Part shown: piece by piece, positions 6,833 to 16,281 of the stretch | Numbering within the stretch: the stretch's first letter is position 1 | Layout: every line of letters starts with the position of its first letter | Source: Sphingobacteriaceae bacterium | GTDB taxonomy: Bacteria > Bacteroidota > Bacteroidia > B-17B0 > Aurantibacillaceae | Length of the DNA: 50,000 nt | Direction of reading: 5' to 3' | Assembly (NCBI GenBank): GCA_016705695.1 | Contig: JADJLA010000007.1 | Coordinates: 1-50,000, forward strand | The notes under the pieces: generated by a model | Told to the model about the DNA's origin: nothing | Database searches by the model: none | The model's input: the letters and a program-made list of their open reading frames with translations, nothing else | Program-made: the position numbers and the translations under genes

Positions 6833-8838
6833 TACCAGATCTCAATACGTTTTTCGGGAGCAACGTAAAGTTTATCACCCGGCTTTACATCAAATGCTTC
6901 GTAAAATTCTTTCATGTTGGTTAATGGTGCCCAAGCTCTAAAATTACCCGGACTATGAAAATCAACTGTGATCAATCGTTTTAATTCAGCATCGCGTGTT
7001 ATAGTTTTCCAACCTTGACACCATGCAATAAACAAACGTTGCTCGCCGGTAAAGCCTGCTATCACTTTTGATTTTTGTCCTTTTAATGATTTTTTATAAG
7101 CGTAGTATCCCATGGTTAATCCGCCAAGATCGGCAATGTTCTCGCCTTGGGTTTGCGAACCATTTACATGCGTGCTATCAATAGCAATGTATCCATCAAA
7201 CTGCGCAACAATAGCCGTTTGTTTCTCTTTAAAGTTCTTAAGGTCTTGTTCGGTCCACCAGTTCTTTAAATTTCCTTCAGCATCAAATTGTGCTCCTTGA
7301 TCATCAAAACCATGCGTTAATTCGTGGCCAATAATTGCACCCATGGTTCCATAATTAGCGGCGTCTTCTGCATTTACATCATAAAACGGTGGTTGTAAAA
7401 TGGCAGCAGGGAAAGTGATCTCGTTAGTTGTTGGGTTGTAATATGCGTTCACCATCACGGGCGTCATTAACCATTTATAACGGTCAACCGGTTTTTTAAG
7501 TTCGGCCAAATTTTCTTTTATGGCAAAGTTGGTTGCTTTAACTACATTTTCCCAATACGAATTGGTTGCAATTTGTAAGGTTGAGTAATCTTTCCATTTA
7601 TCAGGGAAGCCGATTTTTTTGATGAGAAGATCTAATTTGCGATGCGCTTGTTTTTTTGTGGAAGCTTCCATCCAGGTTCTGCTGTCAATACGTTCGCGGT
7701 AAGCAGCAATTAAATTATCAATGAGCGCCAGTAATTTATCTTTTGATGATTGCGGGAAGAATTTTTTAACGTAGGCTTCCGAAATTATATCACCAAGTGT
7801 ACCATTCACAATATTGTGAACGCGTTGCCATCTTGCTTTTTGAATTTGTGCACCACTTAATGTTTTGCCATAGAAATCAAAATTCTCGTTCACTAATTCT
7901 TTAGAAAGATATGGAGCCGCTTCGTGGATCACTAACCATTTGGTATAGTTCTTTAAGATGCTCACGTCTGTTGTGGCAATAATATTATTCAAAGCTGAAA
8001 AATAGTCTAACGAATGAATAATAATAGTATCAGGCTGTGCAATACCTAAAGTTTTAAAATACGATTCAAATTTTAAGAGGGGTGCAAGTTTGTTTAGATC
8101 GGCTTTGCTGATGGGATTATACAACTTTTCCGGATCGCGCATTTCGGGAGTTGTTTTACCTTTTTCAAGGATCCTTTTCTCCAATTCAAATATTTGTTTG
8201 GCTATGTCGCTTGCTTTTGCTTTGTCTTCTCCGGCTATCACCAACATTTTTGCAATATGCTCTTTGTATTTCTCTGCTATTTTTTCAAATTTAGGATTAT
8301 AATAAAAATCTTTATCACCTAATCCATAGCCTGCTTGGTTAAATTGAAATAAATTACGTTTACTATTCTTCAGATCAGGATCAACACCGCCTGCATAAAA
8401 CAAACGGATGCCAATCATATCCAAATTACTTTTGAGTTTAACTATCTCATCGGCTGTTTGTACTTTATTTATTTGTTGTAAAAGAGGTTCAATTGGCTTT
8501 AAGCCCATGGCATTTGCTTTTGCCGAATCCATGGCGGTATTGTAAAAATCTCTAAGCTTTTGAGCATTGCTTCCCGGCTTAGCGGTTTTATCAGTTGATG
8601 CTAAAGTATAGATGGTATAGATATTCTTTAGATTATTATCGTTTATCTCGTTAAAACTTCCGTAGCGAGAATCGCTAGCCGAAAGCTGAAACGACTTTTG
8701 CCATTTGCCGTTACAAAATGTATAAAAATCATCGCCCGGCTTTGCAGTTGAATCAATATAGGATAAACGGATCCCCGGGTTTTGTGCATTTGTGCTTAAA
8801 AAAGCAAGAAGCGCAGCTGTAAAAAATAGTTTATTCAT
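6832..8838 (-). CDS. M13 family metallopeptidase (neprilysin/PepO-like), exported
   Basis: The 668-residue zinc endopeptidase has a signal peptide (cut after about residue 18, TNAQ). The zinc site HExxH appears as HELTH near residue 505, with the third ligand in ENIADLGG near 566 and the substrate-binding NAYYNPxxNEI motif upstream. Full-length M13 proteins have this size. It likely acts on oligopeptides in the periplasm or at the surface. It shares TAATG with dacB and lies 15 bp downstream of the AddA-like gene. Confidence 0.93.
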   Translation of the reverse strand: MNKLFFTAALLAFLSTNAQNPGIRLSYIDSTAKPGDDFYTFCNGKWQKSFQLSASDSRYGSFNEINDNNLKNIYTIYTLASTDKTAKPGSNAQKLRDFYNTAMDSAKANAMGLKPIEPLLQQINKVQTADEIVKLKSNLDMIGIRLFYAGGVDPDLKNSKRNLFQFNQAGYGLGDKDFYYNPKFEKIAEKYKEHIAKMLVIAGEDKAKASDIAKQIFELEKRILEKGKTTPEMRDPEKLYNPISKADLNKLAPLLKFESYFKTLGIAQPDTIIIHSLDYFSALNNIIATTDVSILKNYTKWLVIHEAAPYLSKELVNENFDFYGKTLSGAQIQKARWQRVHNIVNGTLGDIISEAYVKKFFPQSSKDKLLALIDNLIAAYRERIDSRTWMEASTKKQAHRKLDLLIKKIGFPDKWKDYSTLQIATNSYWENVVKATNFAIKENLAELKKPVDRYKWLMTPVMVNAYYNPTTNEITFPAAILQPPFYDVNAEDAANYGTMGAIIGHELTHGFDDQGAQFDAEGNLKNWWTEQDLKNFKEKQTAIVAQFDGYIAIDSTHVNGSQTQGENIADLGGLTMGYYAYKKSLKGQKSKVIAGFTGEQRLFIAWCQGWKTITRDAELKRLITVDFHSPGNFRAWAPLTNMKEFYEAFDVKPGDKLYVAPEKRIEIW

Positions 8839-8853
8839 AGGTATAATAAGGTA

Positions 8854-11800
8854 CTAATATACTTCAATTATTTTAAGATCCTCCATATAAACCAGCAATT
8901 TTTTGATGTTTTGGTAGCCCATTTTTTCAAGCGCCCATTGGTAGTCGTTCATTTGCTGCTGGTATTTAGGTGTATTTTCCTTGCCTGTTTTGTAATCAAT
9001 AATACAGGCTTCGTTCTCTGAGATCACAATGCGATCGGGACGTAAAATTTCGCCGGTATCCATTAATATTTCCTTTTCGGTATATATCTTTTTTGCAGGA
9101 TCATAATAGGAATTAAGCTCTTTGTGTTGGATTAGTTTTGTAATGGTAGTTTTTAATTCTTCTTTCTCGTCTATACTAATTAAACCTTCTAAAACTGCTT
9201 CTCCTAGCGCGTGATCAATATCGCCTTCATGTTTTATTTTCGACAATACATAATGCATCAAAATTCCTTTTTGCTTGGCACCTTCAGCCAGTTCACTACC
9301 ATTTAAAAAACTACCTTTTATTTTTATGGAATGTAAGTCGGATTTTATATCTAAATGATCTAGTTCAATAATGCCGCTTATGTATTCTGAAGGTTTGGAA
9401 GGTTTTGTTGCAGCACCAAATTCGTATCCTTTTTCGGTTTTACTAAGTAAATTATTAGTCTCAATAAAAGGACGAAGCCAATGATCAACTGTTTTTCGTG
9501 TACTGCGATTGTTCATCGATGAAATAATATGCAATTCATCAACAGCCCTTGTAAATGCCACATACAATTTATTGATGTTATCTAAGGTCTTTTCCTGATC
9601 TTCCTGCTCAACCTCTTCAGAAAACCCGGCTGTTCGTGTGTTCTTGTTTAGTTTTAAGTACACGCTTTCAATAGGAAGCTCATCATCGTTCAACTTTACC
9701 CATTGTTCGCTTTCTTTCGCTATATCCCAACTGCAAAACGGCATGATCACTATCGGAAATTCTAAACCTTTACTTTTATGGATGGTCATGATCTTTACAG
9801 CATCTAACCCTTCAGAAATAATTAACGAAGAGTCTTTAGATCTTTTTTCCCACCATGTATTGAAGTCGCTTACATTAGAATTTTGTGTGCTCATAAATTT
9901 GCCCACTTCGTCTAAAAAGAAACGAAGGTAAATTCCCGCCGAACTTATTTTATCCATCCCCAAACGCTCGATCAAATAAATGGCAATATCCAATAAATTT
10001 TTAGTTTGTAATTCTGTTTCGGAAACTGTAATATTTAACTCGCCTAATGTTTTGTAAAGATCTGTTTTCGAAATTCCAGAAGCAGCTTGATGAAATTTTT
10101 GAAGATCAATTTTCTTAACCGACAGTAAATAATTAAGCACAACAGCAGCGCTGATATTATCTTTTCCGTTTTGCAGATACAAATAAAATGCAATCAACCC
10201 ATTTATCTCGGCACAATTACTTAATAAAAGCGAATCGTTAGATATAACGGGAATACCTTTCTTACTTAAAAAATTAGCAATATCACTCCCTCGGCGGTTA
10301 GAGTCAGTTAATACACAAATTTCTTTTAGCGAATAGCCGTTGTTTAACGATCGATCAATGTGTTGCCATGTTGTATCAAAAACAAATTGTTCAAGTTCAT
10401 CACTAGGTTTTGCTTCATTTGTAATGGTAACATAACCAACCGCTTTATTCTTTAAAATTTGCTCCTGGCCAAGATAGATCTTATCATAGGGCGGCTTTAA
10501 AAGAGTTTTACTTAAATGGTCAAATAAAGTATTATTGAATTCAATGATGGTACTACGGCTTCGGTAGTTTGTATTGAGTTGTTCTTCCTTGTAATTTCTG
10601 ATCAAGGCTTTTTCTTGCTCGGCCATTAGAAGCGAAGTTTCTGTTCCTTCTAAATGAGGAAGCAAAGCAAATTGTTTTACATTGGCATTTCTCCAACGGT
10701 AAATACTTTGTTTGCCGTCGCCAACCACTAAATTAAAATTACCATCGGCTAAACTATTTTCAATAAGCGGTAAAATATTTTGCCACTGCAATGTACTCGT
10801 ATCCTGAAACTCATCCAATAAAAAATTCTTGTAGCGATCGCCCAAACGCTCGTATATGAACGATACAGGTTCATTTTTTATAAAATCAAAAATTCGCGTA
10901 TTGAATTCTTCAATAAACACCAATTGTTCATCTTGCTTTAATTCGTTACTTATACTTTGGATCTTGGTAAGAAGCAGAATAGGGTAGATGCGCTTTCTGA
11001 TGAGTTCGTAAAGTGTGTTCTTAGAACTATGTTCGTTGATGTAATTTAATAGCTCAGTTCCCAATCTATTTAATTCGGGAGTGATGCTAATGAGTTTGCT
11101 TTTTGTTTCAGAATCGGCAGTTTTTGGTAACCACTCATTTTTCTCAATGGCAGTTGTTATTCGTGAATTATTATCACCTAATTCAAAGTCGGCACATCTT
11201 CTAAAAAAAGCTTGCGGGCCTGATTTTTTGTGGGCAAAATCATCATCGGTCAGTCCTTGTTTTTGAATTAGGTTAAGCGCCTCTTTGCCTTTTAATTGAA
11301 TAAAGCTTTTGTAAGCTTTTAATTTCTCGTTCAATTTATCTTTCATGGCAGTAAGCTCTGTTTCATTTAATGAAACCAGATGTTTTACATGCTCTACCGA
11401 ATTTTCTTTTTGCAAAAGCTTTGCAAACTCCTGCATACTTTTTTCGGGGTCCCAATTTTGTTCGTCGTCTAGGTTATTAAGGGCAAATTCTTTTAAAAGA
11501 AAAGTAATGGAGCTATCATTCCCAATTTCGCTAATGAGTTGAGATACCACTTTGTTGTAAAACTCGCCTGTATCGGTCTCTAAATTAAAATTAACGGGTA
11601 ATTTAAGATCGTGGGCAAAGGTTTTCACGATCTTATGCGAAAAACTATCAATGGTGCTTACAGCTAAGTCAGAATAATGATGAAGCATGTGATTGATTAG
11701 TATCTGTGCTCGTGCTTTTAATTCTTTTTGATCAATGCCAATTTCGGTGCACAATAGTTTATCAAGCTCGGAAGGCTTTCCGTCACAAATATTGGTTAAA

Positions 11801-11985
11801 GCCTTTACAATGCGCATACGCATTTCGGCAGCAGCTTTATTGGTGAAGGTGAGGGCCAGAATGCGTTTAAAGTTGTAGTGAAGTTTTTGTGGATCGCTGA
11901 GTGCCAGTTTAAGGTACTCTTTTACAAGCGTAAATGTTTTACCACTCCCGGCGCTGCTTTTATATACTACAAAGTTCTTTGGCAT
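8854..11985 (-). CDS. UvrD/AddA-type helicase with C-terminal PD-(D/E)xK nuclease
   Basis: The 1043-residue protein is a superfamily 1A DNA helicase-nuclease for double-strand break repair. Visible motifs are Walker A SAGSGKT (residues 10-16), motif II DEFQDT near 390, a motif V/VI region with MTIHKSKGLEFP and LYVAFTRA, and a C-terminal RecB-type nuclease (PDR near 980 and DYKTG near 990). This is the AddA architecture. The AddB partner, often adjacent in Bacteroidota, is not in this window. The start codon is 15 bp from a structured intergenic element (12000-12123). Confidence 0.9.
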   Translation of the reverse strand: MPKNFVVYKSSAGSGKTFTLVKEYLKLALSDPQKLHYNFKRILALTFTNKAAAEMRMRIVKALTNICDGKPSELDKLLCTEIGIDQKELKARAQILINHMLHHYSDLAVSTIDSFSHKIVKTFAHDLKLPVNFNLETDTGEFYNKVVSQLISEIGNDSSITFLLKEFALNNLDDEQNWDPEKSMQEFAKLLQKENSVEHVKHLVSLNETELTAMKDKLNEKLKAYKSFIQLKGKEALNLIQKQGLTDDDFAHKKSGPQAFFRRCADFELGDNNSRITTAIEKNEWLPKTADSETKSKLISITPELNRLGTELLNYINEHSSKNTLYELIRKRIYPILLLTKIQSISNELKQDEQLVFIEEFNTRIFDFIKNEPVSFIYERLGDRYKNFLLDEFQDTSTLQWQNILPLIENSLADGNFNLVVGDGKQSIYRWRNANVKQFALLPHLEGTETSLLMAEQEKALIRNYKEEQLNTNYRSRSTIIEFNNTLFDHLSKTLLKPPYDKIYLGQEQILKNKAVGYVTITNEAKPSDELEQFVFDTTWQHIDRSLNNGYSLKEICVLTDSNRRGSDIANFLSKKGIPVISNDSLLLSNCAEINGLIAFYLYLQNGKDNISAAVVLNYLLSVKKIDLQKFHQAASGISKTDLYKTLGELNITVSETELQTKNLLDIAIYLIERLGMDKISSAGIYLRFFLDEVGKFMSTQNSNVSDFNTWWEKRSKDSSLIISEGLDAVKIMTIHKSKGLEFPIVIMPFCSWDIAKESEQWVKLNDDELPIESVYLKLNKNTRTAGFSEEVEQEDQEKTLDNINKLYVAFTRAVDELHIISSMNNRSTRKTVDHWLRPFIETNNLLSKTEKGYEFGAATKPSKPSEYISGIIELDHLDIKSDLHSIKIKGSFLNGSELAEGAKQKGILMHYVLSKIKHEGDIDHALGEAVLEGLISIDEKEELKTTITKLIQHKELNSYYDPAKKIYTEKEILMDTGEILRPDRIVISENEACIIDYKTGKENTPKYQQQMNDYQWALEKMGYQNIKKLLVYMEDLKIIEVY

Positions 11986-11999
11986 TTGTAATTCGTTGT

Positions 12000-12123
12000 A
12001 GGTGAGCTCTAAAAATTAAGCTTTTTTTAGGCGAGTGAAATTTTAAAACCGCAGCAGGCAATTGCCTGTGAGGATATTAAAATTGAAACTCAACGACAAA
12101 AAAGCAATTTTTTGAGCTTACCT
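12000..12123 (-). repeat. structured palindromic element, copy 1 of 3
   Basis: The 124-bp imperfect inverted repeat has outer arms AGGTGAGCTCTAAAAATT and, at the other end, the complement of AGGTAAGCTCAAAAAATT. Read on the minus strand, the conserved core is TCGTTG...ATCCTCA, then an apical hairpin CAGGC-AATT-GCCTG (12055-12068), then CTGCGGTTT...CTCGCC. Copies at 31809 and 36344 share the core, but the apical stem and arms differ in sequence while remaining paired. It lies between the OmpA terminator and the AddA-like start codon, and is co-oriented with both. It could be a leader RNA, an independent small RNA or a MITE-like hairpin. Confidence 0.7.
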
Positions 12124-12130
12124 GTAAAAA

Positions 12131-12166
12131 TAAAAAACCCCAGCAATTAGCTGGGGTCTTTTTTAT
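12131..12166 (-). terminator. bidirectional Rho-independent terminator after the OmpA gene
   Basis: ACCCCAGC (12137-12144) pairs with GCTGGGGT (12150-12157) around an AATTA loop, with A and T runs on both sides. It follows the stop of the OmpA-family gene by about 25 bp. Confidence 0.85.
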
Positions 12167-12181
12167 ATGATTTATAAAATC

Positions 12182-14239
12182 TTATTCTTCTTCCGGATCA
12201 TCTGGATCTTTATCTGGATTTTTACCACCACCAGTTTTAGGACCATTTGGATCAACGTAGTTAAAGTTCAAGATCTTGAACGATGTACGACGATTCTTTT
12301 GGTGTAATGCTTCTTTTTCTTGAGTTGTTTTAGCATTCTTAATAACTGCATCAGAAACTAATGGCATGGTCATACCGTAACCTTTAGCAACTAAGCGCTC
12401 TGTAGCAATTCCTTTTTCTTTTACTAAGAAATCAACGCAAGATTGAGCACGAGCAGTAGAAAGAGTCATGTTAGACGCAGCCTTACCACGTGTATCTGTG
12501 TGCGAGTTAAGCTCACAAACAATTGTTGGGTTATCTTTTAAGATGTTATATAAGAACAATAATGAATCTTTTGATTCTGGTTTTAAAGCAGCACTTCCTA
12601 AGTCATAAACGATCTCTGGCATGCGGATCTCTTTTACAACAGGTTTCACTTCAAAGTCAGCAACAAATTCTTTTGAGGCATTCATTTGAGCTGTTGAAAT
12701 GATACGTTGATCTTTGTTAGCTAAGAAACCATCACGACTGTGTGTAGTAGACTTAGACGTAGGACCTGTTTCAGTTGAAACTGTGTAAGTAGTACCTTCT
12801 TTTAATTTCTCTAGTTTGTATGAACCGTCTTTTGAAGTAGTAAATTCTTTAATAGAACCATCGCTACCAACAATCTTTACTTTTACATTTTCAACAGGCT
12901 CGCCTTTTCCTTTTGCTAAAGCGTCACCTTCGTCGCTAATTTGTCCGCGTACTGAGAATGCTAAAGCAGGTAAGTTAAAGCTCCAGATATCATCACTTCC
13001 TTTACCGCCTTCGCGGTTAGAAGTTAAGAAGCCTTTGTTCTTTTTTCCTTCGTAAACAATACTGAAATCATCATAAGCAGAGTTCAAAGGGAATTTTAAA
13101 TTCTCAGCCGGCTTTGTGTATTTGTTATTTTCACCTGCACAAACAAAGATATCTAAACCTCCCATGCCAGGATGAGTGTCAGAAGAAAAGTAAAGTTTTT
13201 TGCTATCGTCAGATAGAGTAGGATATAATTCGTTACCATCTGTGTTTACTGCAGGACCACAATTAACCGGCTTACCCCATACGTTCGCTTTCTGATCGTA
13301 TGTGCTATACCAAATATCAGCTCCACCGTAACCACCACTCATACGTGTAGCAAAGTATAATACTTTACCATCTGAACTTAAGTAAGGGTGACCAAATGCA
13401 ATTGTATCAATACAAAAAGGAAGTACTTGTGCCTCACCCCAAGTATTACCTTGTTTTTTAGCCATGAAGATCTGAGTTTTTAATTGCTTACCTGTAGATT
13501 CAGGACTGCGGCTAAAAAAGATCATATCACCCTTTTTGCTTACGCAACCAACACCTTCATTGAATTTAGAGTCAACAGTTGGAGGTAATAAAACAGGAGT
13601 AGACCACTTACCATTCTTATCAACTTTTGTTTCGTAGATATCAGATTTGTTTCCACCTGTATTAGCATCGATCTCGCCACCAGCATTACCTGCACGGCGT
13701 GATGTAAAGTTTAATGTTTGATATTTTTTATCAGCGAAGCTTGGTGCATAATCGCTTTCTTTCGAATTGATAAGTGCCATGTTCTCTATTTTGTAACGCA
13801 TTGGAGCATCTTTCCATTGTTGAGATAACTCGCAAGACTTCACGCCTAGATCTGCTTTTTTAGCGTTACCGCCTTTTGCTTTAAAATTGTTGTATTCAAC
13901 AATTGCCTCAGGGTATTTATTTTGGTTCTTTAATACTTCAGCTAAACGAAAGTAAACATTTGGATCATCAAATCCTGCTGCGATTGCCTTTTGGTAATAG
14001 GTCTCAGCGCCTTTGTAGTCATTGATCTCTTGGCTAGCATAACCTGTTTTGTAAAGGATAGCCGGCTTTTGCGCTTTTGACGCAGGAGCGTATGCTTGTT
14101 TGTAGTAATTTATCGCGCTGTAATATTGCCCTAGTTCAAAGTAGGCATCAGCTTTTTTCAATACTTTTTGAGAGAATGCAGTTGTGAACGATAGTGCGAA
14201 TACAACTACAGCGATTGATAATGTTCTAAATTTTCTCAT
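12182..14239 (-). CDS. OmpA-family protein with TPR, PD40 propeller and CRD (PorE-like)
   Basis: The start chosen at 14239 gives 685 residues with a clean signal peptide (MRKFRTLS...TTAFSQ). The longer frame from 14320 adds 27 residues that hide it. Domains in order (this start): TPR repeats about 25-140, PD40/WD40-like propeller blades about 160-420, a carboxypeptidase-regulatory-like domain about 430-520, and a C-terminal OmpA peptidoglycan-binding domain about 555-665 (NSHTDTRG...TARAQS...VAKGYG). This order is that of PorE, which links the T9SS core complex to peptidoglycan. However, Bacteroidota have several paralogues with this layout, so the PorE role is inferred. The acidic, proline-rich C-terminal tail is unusual. 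Confidence 0.88.
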   Translation of the reverse strand: MRKFRTLSIAVVVFALSFTTAFSQKVLKKADAYFELGQYYSAINYYKQAYAPASKAQKPAILYKTGYASQEINDYKGAETYYQKAIAAGFDDPNVYFRLAEVLKNQNKYPEAIVEYNNFKAKGGNAKKADLGVKSCELSQQWKDAPMRYKIENMALINSKESDYAPSFADKKYQTLNFTSRRAGNAGGEIDANTGGNKSDIYETKVDKNGKWSTPVLLPPTVDSKFNEGVGCVSKKGDMIFFSRSPESTGKQLKTQIFMAKKQGNTWGEAQVLPFCIDTIAFGHPYLSSDGKVLYFATRMSGGYGGADIWYSTYDQKANVWGKPVNCGPAVNTDGNELYPTLSDDSKKLYFSSDTHPGMGGLDIFVCAGENNKYTKPAENLKFPLNSAYDDFSIVYEGKKNKGFLTSNREGGKGSDDIWSFNLPALAFSVRGQISDEGDALAKGKGEPVENVKVKIVGSDGSIKEFTTSKDGSYKLEKLKEGTTYTVSTETGPTSKSTTHSRDGFLANKDQRIISTAQMNASKEFVADFEVKPVVKEIRMPEIVYDLGSAALKPESKDSLLFLYNILKDNPTIVCELNSHTDTRGKAASNMTLSTARAQSCVDFLVKEKGIATERLVAKGYGMTMPLVSDAVIKNAKTTQEKEALHQKNRRTSFKILNFNYVDPNGPKTGGGKNPDKDPDDPEEE

Positions 14240-14371
14240 ACGATTAGTTAACGGTTTCAAGTGGCTAATATAAAGATTTAATTTTTTATTAAAAAATTTT
14301 AACAAAATAATATTTAACAATTTTGGTCTAAAAATTCTATACTAAATAAGGTTTTTTGTCGACCAAAATAA

Positions 14372-14395
14372 AAAATCCGCCTATGGGCGGATTTT
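14372..14395 (-). terminator. Rho-independent terminator of the cytochrome oxidase cluster
   Basis: AAAATCCGCC and GGCGGATTTT form a perfect 10-bp stem with a TATG loop, 7 bp after the stop of the subunit IV gene. T residues follow on the minus strand. Confidence 0.85.
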
Positions 14396-14401
14396 AAGTT
14401 T

Positions 14402-14887
14402 TTAGTGATGAGCCTCTTCTTTTGGGGCTTCTTGGTGACCGGCTGCGGCCTCATGTCCACTTCCGTGTCCATGTCCCTTTTGAAGGTCTAATTGTTGCTG
14501 AATAAGTATAGGGTCAACCCTAGTTACATTAGCCTTTTGGCCAGAATAAGTACCTTCAGTTAACACTATAAAAATAATGTAGAACATGAATAGTAAATAA
14601 GGTACTAAGATCATGTATTTGAAGAATTTTACCTCATGGCCTAAGTGCATGAATGCTATTACAATGTATCCGGCTTTAATAATGGTAAACGAGATAAAGA
14701 AGATCTTTAGCCAAACAGAGCCCGACCAACCTTTACCTGGCGCCATAAAACCTACAATTAGCTCTCCAATAGTAATGGCAAGCATGATCCAGAATACATT
14801 CCAAAGTGTGCGACGTGCTTTTTTTCCATAAGCCTCATCATGGTTGTACATGGTTTCATATGAAGGATAATCATCGTGGAATTCCAT
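14402..14887 (-). CDS. cytochrome c oxidase subunit IV family protein
   Basis: The 161-residue inner-membrane protein has three hydrophobic segments (about residues 28-48, 62-83 and 91-111) in the order of prokaryotic CyoD/CtaF-like subunit IV. It has a His-rich tail (GHGHGSGHE) that may bind metal. It is the last gene of the oxidase cluster and probably helps assemble or stabilise the aa3-type oxidase. Confidence 0.85.
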   Translation of the reverse strand: MEFHDDYPSYETMYNHDEAYGKKARRTLWNVFWIMLAITIGELIVGFMAPGKGWSGSVWLKIFFISFTIIKAGYIVIAFMHLGHEVKFFKYMILVPYLLFMFYIIFIVLTEGTYSGQKANVTRVDPILIQQQLDLQKGHGHGSGHEAAAGHQEAPKEEAHH

Positions 14888-14910
14888 AGTGTTTGTGTTT
14901 TAAATTAGTG

Positions 14911-15636
14911 TTACAATAGATAGAAGAACGTAAATACGAATACCCATACAAGATCTACAAAGTGCCAGTACAAACCAACCTTTTCAACCATTTCATAATG
15001 GCCTCTTTTTTCGTAGGTACCATTAATAGCATTCATGAAAATAACGAAATTTATCACCACCCCTGAAAACACGTGGGTTCCGTGAAATCCGGTGATAAAG
15101 AAGAAGTAATTAGCGAATTGAGGGACTCCATACTCATTGACAGTCATGTTGGCCCCATGCCATTCTTGAAGAACATATTTTTGAGTGGCCATATCCCATA
15201 CATTGCGCATAGCACCGGTATCAGTTCCTTTAATAAAATGGAACCACTCCCAAGCTTGTGAGCCAACGAAAGCAAGACCACCAATGATCGTCCAGAACAT
15301 CCAAATTAAAACCCCACGCCTATCCATACGTTTACCGGCCTCAACGGCTAGTACCATGGTAACGGAAGACATGATGAGGATGAAGGTCATTAAACCAACA
15401 TAAGCCAAGGGTAAATGTTGTTCTACAAAAGGAAAGTGAGTAAACACATTCTCAGCTTTAGGCCAGATCTCGGCATATTTATGCCTGATGAAACCATAAG
15501 AAACAAGAAGTCCACCAAAAGTTAAGGCATCGGAAATGAGGAAGAACCACATGAACATTTTACCGTAACTAACCCTGAAAGGCGACTGACCACCACTCCA
15601 GGCTTCTTTTGCGTCGTATTCTGCTGTATGAGCCAT
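14911..15636 (-). CDS. cytochrome c oxidase subunit III
   Basis: The 241-residue protein has five to seven membrane helices with the usual subunit III signatures: WEWFHF near the middle, GFHGTHVFSGV, and the C-terminal YWHFVDLVWVFVF. It belongs to the aa3-type heme-copper oxidase that reduces oxygen at the end of aerobic respiration. It lies 23 bp before the subunit IV gene and 39 bp after another subunit III family gene. Confidence 0.93.
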   Translation of the reverse strand: MAHTAEYDAKEAWSGGQSPFRVSYGKMFMWFFLISDALTFGGLLVSYGFIRHKYAEIWPKAENVFTHFPFVEQHLPLAYVGLMTFILIMSSVTMVLAVEAGKRMDRRGVLIWMFWTIIGGLAFVGSQAWEWFHFIKGTDTGAMRNVWDMATQKYVLQEWHGANMTVNEYGVPQFANYFFFITGFHGTHVFSGVVINFVIFMNAINGTYEKRGHYEMVEKVGLYWHFVDLVWVFVFTFFYLL

Positions 15637-15675
15637 ATTGATCTGTTAAGAAAGATTAAAATATTGGGTACAAGT

Positions 15676-16278
15676 TTAGCGAAAAAAATATAAAAACAAA
15701 AACAAATATATCCATAAAACGTCTAAAAAATGCCAGTATATGGCTGCGAGCTCAATTCCTAGGTGGTCGTGGGAACTATAGCACTTACGGATGCTCTTGG
15801 TTAAAGTTATTAACAGGGCAAAAAGGCCTCCAAATAAGTGGAATAAATGCATGAGGGCAATGAGGTATAAAAATGACCCTGAGGCATTGCTGTATTTTCC
15901 TAAGAAATAGATGCCTTGAGCTGTTAACTCCTTCCAACCGGCGTATTGGGTGTAGGTAAAAGCAAGCCCTAAAACGAAAGTTATAAACAAAAACAAAGTT
16001 GCCATGTTTTGCTTGTCTTTTCTGATGGAAAATTGAGCAATTAACATGGTTAAACTACTGGCCACAATTATGGCTGTACTTATAATAGCAATGGGCGGTA
16101 AGTGAAATACTAACCAATTTCCATTATCTGCTCGCACAACGTAAGCGCTCGTAAGGCCCGCAAAAAGCATAACAATACTCACTATTCCTATCCAAAGCAA
16201 TGGCTTAGCCGTTTTCTTTCTCATTTCAATGAGCTCGGCTTTCTGAGGATGTTCTTTTTTGATTTTTACTGTTGACAT
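15676..16278 (-). CDS. second heme-copper oxidase subunit III family protein
   Basis: The 200-residue membrane protein has a shorter subunit III fold: a basic N-terminus, about five helices, an HLFHLFGG motif and the terminal IYWHFLDVLWIYLFLFLYF. Bacteroidota typically carry two tandem subunit III-type genes beside heme O synthase. This one probably replaces part of the helical bundle or acts in assembly. It is 3 bp from the heme O synthase gene, so they are one operon. Confidence 0.88.
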   Translation of the reverse strand: MSTVKIKKEHPQKAELIEMRKKTAKPLLWIGIVSIVMLFAGLTSAYVVRADNGNWLVFHLPPIAIISTAIIVASSLTMLIAQFSIRKDKQNMATLFLFITFVLGLAFTYTQYAGWKELTAQGIYFLGKYSNASGSFLYLIALMHLFHLFGGLFALLITLTKSIRKCYSSHDHLGIELAAIYWHFLDVLWIYLFLFLYFFR

Positions 16279-16281
16279 GAA

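Noticed and set aside
12000..12123. The structured element as an attC site
   Set aside because: It lacks GTTRRRY/RYYYAAC end boxes and occurs singly far from cassettes, although it is also a variable-stem hairpin.
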